Shown here one piece after another: positions 37,901-46,900 of a DNA stretch of 64,000 bases. The position numbers were made by a program, and so were the translations under genes. Position 1 is the stretch's first letter, and each line of letters begins with the position of its first letter. The DNA is taken from NCBI GenBank assembly GCA_002633025.1, contig NMRB01001193.1:107401-171400 (forward strand), written 5' to 3'. The notes under the pieces are model-generated. The model was not told where the DNA came from, did no database searches, and saw only the letters and a program-made list of their open reading frames with translations. Source of the DNA: Notospermus geniculatus (lineage: Eukaryota; Nemertea; Pilidiophora; Heteronemertea; Lineidae).

Positions 37901-40900
37901 GCTTTGCATGTGACCTTAGGAACGAGAGTTACCGGTACTGTATGTGGGGTGAGGTTGATAAGTGGTAGTTTAACAGCATTGTCAATAGAGGTCTCCTTTA
38001 ACGCGAGTATGTTTACCGCAGGATAGGGAAGGAAAACAGTGTCCCTTTCAAGCCTGAGAATAAGTGGCAGGACAAGGACATTGTCCAGCACCAAATTGTA
38101 ATTTGTCAGGCACCAGGCAGTTGCTGCATGACAAAATGTCAGGCACCAATTACAAGTCTGCACATAGATAATCCATTACATGTCAGGCAGTAAATCCCAA
38201 GTGTCTGGCACAAAACAAACTCTGTCTGCCACTTTGTCAGGTGCCTATAAAAATGTTATTCTCAGGCTTGGTCCCTTTAATTGTTTGTTACCGGTACGTC
38301 TTTTTATGTCGATCAATGTTAGGGTATGTTGATACCAGGTTTATTTAGTAAAAAGAAGTTGAAATCTCTGGCACAGGAACTATAAACAGTAACCAATTAC
38401 ATAACAATTTATTCTGCAGCTTTTTTCTGCCTCCCTGCCCCTGGCCCCGTTGATAGCCCTCCTCACCAATCTTATTGACCTCAGTGTTGATGCGAAGCGG
38501 ATGCTTTGGTGGTACAGACGACCTGTTGCCTATATCGCTCAGGATATTGGTAAGTTTCCACCAACCTCTAGCTGCCAACGGTCCAAAGTTTTCATACCAT
38601 AAAAATACCGTAGCCTACAGTGTCTGCAATGTAGATAACTGATGTTGGGGAAAATGCAAAGCAAATTCTGCAGTATTTCAGAAACCTTGTCAGAAGAAAG
38701 GTATTCTTTAGGTAGCAGTTGGAGCTTTCCAATGAATACCTAGGTGTCAGGTGCCTTTTTAGCCATTTTACATATTTCATTTTGACGAAATTGCCTTGGC
38801 TATTAAAGGCGTTGTTAAAACGCACGCATTTCAATCCTTCTTTTAACGTTTCCAGGTATGTGGTACGGCATCTTGGAGTTCGTCAACATCTGTGGAGTGG
38901 TCAGCAATGCTTTCCTCATTGCCTTCACAGCCACATACGGCAGGAACAAACTTCCGCTTCTTTCCCAGAAGCTCTGGTTCATCATTGGCTTTGAGGTAAG
39001 AGTCACCAACATTGGGACAAAATGATTCTTTGCCTACCAATTGCCAGTGTGGTTTGTCAATTTTAAATCTAGATGGGAGATTTTGTATTGATGGTAAAGT
39101 TCTGAAGTTGTAAATGATTCTTTCTTTACCGTTCTTCAAAGAAATGAAATTTATTTCAATTTATTCTCATTAAAAAGCTGAAGTGGTGAGCTTCAATCTT
39201 TTTCTTCTTCCCCCCAAAAGATGATGTCGTCTTCACCAGTGATGTCACATATTATTTCAGATCCATACAGTCTGTGACCTGCAGTATTTTGCTTAACCCA
39301 ACAGAGTCCCTGCCACCCTAAACACCCTGCCGTGAGCCGCCTAGAAGACCACGCCCACTTTTTGACAAAAATCCCCATCACCTCTAATGTAGAAATCAAA
39401 ATCACCAATTACCCGGGGTACTGCCGGCACCGCCACAATTCACCATGTCTCTAGACGCTGATACTGCCATAAACCGCCTTGATCATTACACTCTTCTCTA
39501 TTGACCTACATGTATGCAGTGGCATTTCATGGCGGTTCAGGGCAGTGAAAGCTACAGATGGAAAGTGCAAAAAATAGGCAGCTCTATTGGGTTAACAAGT
39601 CTTCATTGCCATCTAAGAAATCCTGTCATATTTTCAGTTGCTCACTCTGTAGTTAGTGCCTTTTGGTGATTTTCATTGCTCCCATGCAATAGCAATTGTC
39701 ATCCATGCAGCTATTAGTAAATTAATAGCCCCTGCTTCCTTATCATTTTTTGACAGAACATTGTCGTGACTGTCCGCATGATTGCAGCCTGGTGGATCCC
39801 AGATTCACCTCAGTTTATCACCGACAAAGGAAGGGTAAATTCAGAAGATGAGGCCAAGCCAACGCCTATGAAAGAACCCTCCGTCCTCACCCAGTTACTT
39901 TCCAAGCTTTTCCAAGTTACTGTCGGTTGCTCTGTCGGTTTCAATGGTCATTGTCCAATTTACCGTATGTCCAGTCCTCCTCCCATTCTGATTAATATGG
40001 TGGCCCATAGGGAACACACCATTTTCCTTTACATCTTGAAAGCTTTTCCTCCTATGTATTCATGCAGAAATGTTTTTCTGTTGTGCGGAAAAAGAGGATG
40101 TCCCTTATGAGCCACTGTTAATCGGTCAAAGCATGTCTTTGTTCGAACTGTTGATATGATTTTGTACACTAGGCCCTCTCCTTTCCCCTCATAAACACAA
40201 CTTGTCTCCACCGTGTTTCACTAGGTGTCCTGAGAATCCTTCCCATTCCTTTGGTTCAGATTTCCATTCCCGCAACTTCCTTTTCACAATCAGGCCACGC
40301 CAATTTCTTTTCTTGCATAGCGGGCAGGCCTGCCAGAAATGGAATGTAGGAGGGAGGAATAAAAGTCCATCCACACTAAATACTCGGTATGACAATCTTG
40401 TTGGATTCAGGACTCATGATTACCTTTCTCTATCCAGCATGTTGTTTTAGCAATCATATTTTTAATGGACTGGTGGATACCAGATATGCCCACAAGATTA
40501 AAGTTGTGCATAAGCAGGGTAGGCTTTTAAGTGCTTTTTAGGCTAAAACTATAACAGTCTACTAATGATGCATGCCATAACTGTTAGATGAACAAAACTT
40601 CTCAGAACAAACTTCTCGTACATTCAGAGAGCAGGGTATCCAGAAAATAAAAAAACTCATGCTGAAAGAAAGGCCATGACCTAGCTGCGTATGACAAAAT
40701 GGGCCGTATTCTCGAAGCTTCCTCAAGTGTAAGGTCGACCTTTAGCTATTGTTTGCAGGGTAGAATACAAAAGATTAAGGTCGACCTTACACTTAAAGGA
40801 GTTAGACGCCGAAGTTGTAAACAAGCTGGTTTGTTTACAAATATGGTCGGCAAACTAGTTTTATTCCTTCGTGCAGGTGGCAGCACCCGTGATCGTTGGA

Positions 40901-43900
40901 CTGGTTCCCGGTCCGATGCAACTCACTCACGATATTCACGTCAGTACATATCACCGACAATAGTAGGTGGCAGTACCGCAGGCGTCCGTGGATAGAGAAC
41001 CAGTGAGTGAGCGTTTACAACTTCGGCGTCTAACTCCTTTAAGGAAGCTTCTAGAATACGGCCCATAGAGTTTGCCATAGAGTATGACATTACTTCAAAG
41101 CATTTAAAGAGTTTAAACCGACCGTTTACTTTTGTCTTGTGTAATAGTGTCAGCACTCCTACAAGCCCGGGCTACCGGGAAATTCCCTTTAGCTCAGTCG
41201 GTAGAGCGTTTGACTTTGAAGCGGGAGGTCCCGGGTTCGAAACCCAGATTGGACCCTCAGCTTTTTCAACTGCTACACTTGCATTTTTGAGGAGTTTTGT
41301 TCCTACTGTGCTAACATCCTCTTGTATCTGACCAATCAAAATCTCATAGACCACTTCAAATCAACTGAGAAGGCCTCTGCAGACAGGCCACTGTACCGGT
41401 ATATCTGATGTACCGGTATATGCCCTAATTTGGAATTTCTCTAAATCTGTAAGCTCCCGGTTCTTGCTGCATGCGTGTAGTGACACTGTTGTGAATTTTA
41501 TAAGTTTAGCCCTCTGTTTTCGCAATTCCTTAGGATTCGTAACTTTTCTCTGTAATCTCTATGTCGTGGGAGAACCTCACCTTCTCGGAAACACCAGTTA
41601 TAACCAGTTTTCAGCCTTTGGCAAAATGTGTCATTATGTGTGCAGCCAGTTTCATGAGCTTGAAATCTTAATGGCCTTGAGAGACACACATCTTATTTTG
41701 TTTTACCATTGAACAAAATATAATTCACTCATTGAAATCTGAATAAATATATTTTTCTCCACCCCCAGCACGCACTGTTTATCATGTGTATCGTGCTGAC
41801 TTATATCTTCCCTGGTGTATCAGCACGAGTCAAACACGCACTCAAGATGGTAAGATGCCTGAACATTCGACTCTTGTCGATTTCATAGGCATTTCCTTCT
41901 GCTTTTCATCAAATTTATGATTTGATTCAATTGGTTTATTACAATATTATAATTCTAAATAAACGTTCAATTTTTGCTTCGTCATTCCTTCTCAATACCA
42001 CCAATATGCTGCAGATTTTGAAACTGTAAACCCACAAAACTTTGTAGCCATTAGTTTGCCGGAAAATTCACAGCAATGTCGCTGATCAGCAGAAAGGGAA
42101 TTTGAAACTTCCCTTAATGTTATTTCGTCACTCCCCAATTTCTTGAATTTGCTGTGGCAAAACGTAGAAAACTAAATGGCCTGCAGTTTTAGGTGGTTTA
42201 CATCAAAAATTTCAAAAATGTTTCACGTTCAGTTTTTTTTGAATGATTTGATGATTTTACTTTGAAACAGAATGCAGTTCATTTTGCATTTTGTTCCTTT
42301 TAATCTTGCAATCACAAACTCTTCCACTAATCCAAGCTAACTGACCTCATATAACTTGTTAGATAAGTAATTAAATGACCTTGATTCCAGATGACCTTGA
42401 AATCAGATGACCTTGAAATCAGATGACCTTGACCTCCTGTCACAACCTTACCCATCACCTTCAATGACCTTGCATCCTACGTTATTTCTTTTGTGTTTTT
42501 CCTTCCATGTTGTTGTCTTTGTGTTCGCTGTGTGAACAGCACGTTGTGTTCGGAATCAAGCTTTTCTTTGCTGCGTGCATACCTGATGTACCCGAGAGCA
42601 TTGCGTTGGAAATGCGGAGGGTGAGTCTGTAGAAAGGGCTTTTGTAGATGCTTGGGAAGCACTTTCTCTGACATAAAGGGCCGCATGCACGGGTCACACT
42701 TTCATTATGCACGGGTCACACTTTCATTAAAGTCTTACTTTTCTCAATGCTTCAAGCATAGAGAAAGTCTAACTTAGGCTGTACTTTAGGCTAAAGTGCG
42801 ACCGTGAATACGGCCCAACGCCTCTTTGCATAGTTCTGGATAGCAGTACATCAAAACTAGATAAGCAAGCTAATCTACAGGTACTTTATAAAGGGTTGGT
42901 GATGGACTTACAGAGACAGTTCTTCGATTTTGAGAGATTCGATCTTTTAGTTTAAGTAGCATGGATTTTGTCATCCACTGGCCACATTTTCCTAACAAAA
43001 CATGATTCGATTATCATTTTGGGTTTGGCTGGTTTTCGGCTTTGAGAGGCTTCATTCAGGTAGGGCGTACACAATACGGGTAGGGCCTACATGCAACAGT
43101 TTTTTGTCAACATCATTGTCGGTACTTACTGGTAGGAAATTAATAGTCAAAGAAGGTGATGTTGATGCAGATTTCAACCTTTACATGCTCCTTAAATTAT
43201 TGTAAAAGAAAATTGACTTGCTATAATTGCAGTTTGATGTGCGTTCAGTGTTGTAAACTTGATTGTGGAGTCCATAAATCAGAGATACTTGATTTCTAAC
43301 AATCCATTTCAACCATGTAATTTCCCCTCGATAAGATTTTTTTCAGTTCTTCATTAGGCCTACTGTCGTTTTAATTCTCAAGTCTTCTTTTGCAGGAAAA
43401 ATACCAAGTGGCCAGAATATTGGAGAGTGGTGACAGTGAAGATTTGGGTCCTCTCAGGTTTGTAACAAGCAGTCTGATTGGCTCGCTCTGATCTGCTGCA
43501 ATTTGCTCTTGTCTATTTTAGGTAAATTTGACTTTTGTAATGGAACAAGGTGCTGTTCCCAAAAAAACAATGATAGTGGTTGTGCTTGGCAGATCTTTGT
43601 GAGAAACATTGTTATTTGTTTTTAGAAAATTTGCCCGAAAAGGCAGCACTGATGTGAAAACTCCACATCCTGATAGCGGTCTTCGAAGACGCAGCAGAAC
43701 TTCAAGTCGGGATGAAGCAGCCAAAACGAACAACCTTGAAGCAAATGTCAATGTTATCAATGAAACAAGGTATGAATTTTCAGATTGTTCAATGCTGGAC
43801 CAATTCGGGCTATTTGCCTATGTTGGTGGTGCAAGTTGGATCATCCCGCAAACCAACAAAAACATTTCTTATCCAAATGCCCAAGATCGTGAGATTGCCT

Positions 43901-46900
43901 TTCTTCATCCATAATTCTTCCACTTGTCTTTAATATTCTTCAGTCTTCGCACTCCTGATGCTCCAAGTGGCAAAGATAAGCGTGAAAAACAAAGGCAAAG
44001 AAAGAAATCAAAAGGAGCAGAAGAAGGTATGTCATCTGTCATTCTTTCTAGTTGCCCTTGATCTGTTTATTTCATACAAGGTTAAAGGAGTTAGACGCCG
44101 AAGTTGTAAACACTCACTCACTGGTTCTCTATCCACGGACGCCTGCGGTGCTGCCACCTATTGTCGGTGATATGTACTGACGTGAATATCGTGAGTGAGT
44201 TGCATCGGACCGGGAACCAGTCTAACGATCACGGGTGCTGCCACCTGCACGAAGGAATAAAACTAGTTTGCCGACCATATTTGTAAACAAACCAGCTTGT
44301 TTACAACTTCGGCGTCTAACTCCTTTAAGTACAGAGTAACAACAAAAAATCCTGTAGAACCTGTTGGATAAGTTCCTTTGAAATCGGGGCCCGGTTTCTT
44401 CTGTACCTTGCAGTAAGTACTTTTGGGGTGATTCTTTTCTATGTTAACTCTCTTGAGCGTTATGAATCAAGTGTCTCACGAAACTCTGAAAGAATTGTGG
44501 ACCTTTCCTCTAGGTTGTTTCCATGACTTTACGTTAGTTTCTTTTGCATCATCGAGTTCACAACAATGTACTCTTTTCAATTAGGAATTCCAAAGGGAAG
44601 TCTCCAGACTCCACGGAGTACGAATTCAGTTGCTGGTGGTCCAAAAGAGTCATTGGAATTGTCCGAGGACAGCGAGGACTTTCACAATAATGAGTTCACC
44701 CCTCGCAGGTTGTCCAGTTATCGTTTATGCAATGACAATCCAGCTTTTGTAGAAACTGAATCCTACTTCATGAACTTAGTCTGATATCTGCTGGTAACTT
44801 TTAACTTCTATAACAATGTTAGCTTGGGTAGCTTTACACAAAATGGTAAATGGGTATGCATGATGGGTGTGATGGCAATGTGTGTAGTGCATTCTAGTTG
44901 ACTTTGCTGTCCCACTTTGCTAGCCTCCTCCTAAACCGCTTTATGAATTTCACAATATCCGGAGTAGATTTTGGGTTCTGCCCAAGCAAAAAACAAGACT
45001 ATTGTTGTCAATATACCGGTACTTGCATTCCACCTGCTGGTGCATGATATAATCTGCTTTTGCACTAGATGTTAAGGATGGTTTAGTACTGGTACACCTT
45101 CTCTTACAGAAAGCATGTCTGTGACTTTGTCAGAAATATCCAACTTTGAAGCAGAATTAGAGCTAGGTGACTATTGCACAGAGCATGTACAAAGTTTTTG
45201 AAACATTGTTTCTGTTATTTCCAAATTCAATGTTTTTTGTTCCATTATGACTATGGAATTCATTCAGATATCAATTTTTTGAATGTTTTGAGGATATTTT
45301 TATGTACAGTCTTTTGGTTTGTTCTTGTTTATTGCTCTCCCAGTCAAATACACTTGCACTTTTTGGACATTTTCTTATACCGGTACCGTTATAAGGTTGT
45401 ATTTTCGACTGTTTTTGTTTTCATTTGTTGGTGCATCACACCAGCAGCATGGGAATTGCTAAAAATAACCCTGCCTCCCTACAACCGTCATAACCATAGT
45501 TAAAGGAGCACGGTATTGGATCTCAAATGTGTTATTTGACTGCCGACGTAGAGGGAGCCACCTAGCGGCATTAAGACGAACTACAAAAATGCATTACAAA
45601 ATGTACGCAGTAAATCGGGCCATTCGCCAAAACGTAGTTAGTCCCTCGGTTTGGAGAGTGGCACAGTGGCGCCGGCTGTCGAGAAAAAGCGGCAATACCG
45701 TGCTCCTTTAAACTGTATGGGTCATCTTGTTGTAGAACGATTTCAATTTGACAATGCACATATCGGAATCTCCTCCATTTGCTTTTGATGTTGTCCTTAT
45801 TTTGAAGTTTCCCATTTTGGTTCCCTCAGTCACCGCTAGGTTGAAAGGTGACTTCGGTAGCGGCCGCCATCTTCGGGGTGAATTTTTCGCCCCGATGCTA
45901 TTTTTAGAAACAGAATGACCTGATTAGAATGGGGAATCCCAAACAAACCCACGTGTTCAGAAAATGACAACATGGCCTATTGGCAGGATGTCAGACATGT
46001 GACAAGGGAATCCCCAAATTATGATAATGAGTCTCAACAAAATGGCGGTCGCTACCGAAGTCACCTTTCAACCTAGCGGTGACTGAGGGAACCAAAATGG
46101 AAGTTTCCATTCAGAATGTTGTGGGAGAATAGATTCCGAGAAACATCGTAATCTGTACATTTCTAGCTGCTCTGTTCCAATAATTCGACAAACAAGTCAC
46201 TTACATCAGAGAGTAAATCAAATGTTTAAAGGGGAACTGTATCCTTATGTGCAAAACGTACCCGCGTTAAGGGAGACCTCTATTGTCAATGTTGTTAAAC
46301 TACCACTTTTCGACCTCACCCCACGTAGCTCGTTCATTGGGTATCCACGTAGGCCTAGGCTATACATTGTATTGTAATCATACATTCTCCAACACTGGGG
46401 CGAAAGGTAAAACTACATCAGTTCGGGATAAGTCTTTATTTACAAACGTTTCTAAATTTAGACACTCACAGAGTCCGAATTTAGACTCCGAGTGCAAATT
46501 TAGAAACTCTCAAGGTGTGTAAATTCAGACACCTTAACAAAAAACGCTCAATCGGAATATGAAAGCATCAAATCGGAAAGGGTCTGACCCAATGGATAGG
46601 TGGCCCTGTATGTCCTCTTTAATTCCACGGCTGCGTTTTCAGAACGCCGGCTGCGTTTTCAAGAAATTCAGGTTTTTATCGGCCAAGAACCCATAAAACA
46701 GTGTAAAAGTGTCTAAGTTTAGAAACGTTTGTAAATAAAGACTTATCCCGAACTGACATGGAGAATGATGCAATCACCACCGTTGGCGCCGGCTGTCAGC
46801 AAAAAGTGGAAATATCGTGGCCCTTTAATCATGTAGACTAACATGGAACTCGAGGTGGTGAGACCAAAAAGTCTCCAGCAAGCTCAAAATATCCGCAGTA

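Noticed and set aside
39835-40110. Read-through of TM10 exon a into the following open frame
   Set aside because: A donor lies at 39835, the added residues are not anoctamin-like, and the phase-0 exon fits the constant exon at 43396.
41185-41254. Functional tRNA gene
   Set aside because: A and B boxes are good but the acceptor and anticodon stems do not pair; listed as tRNA-like only.
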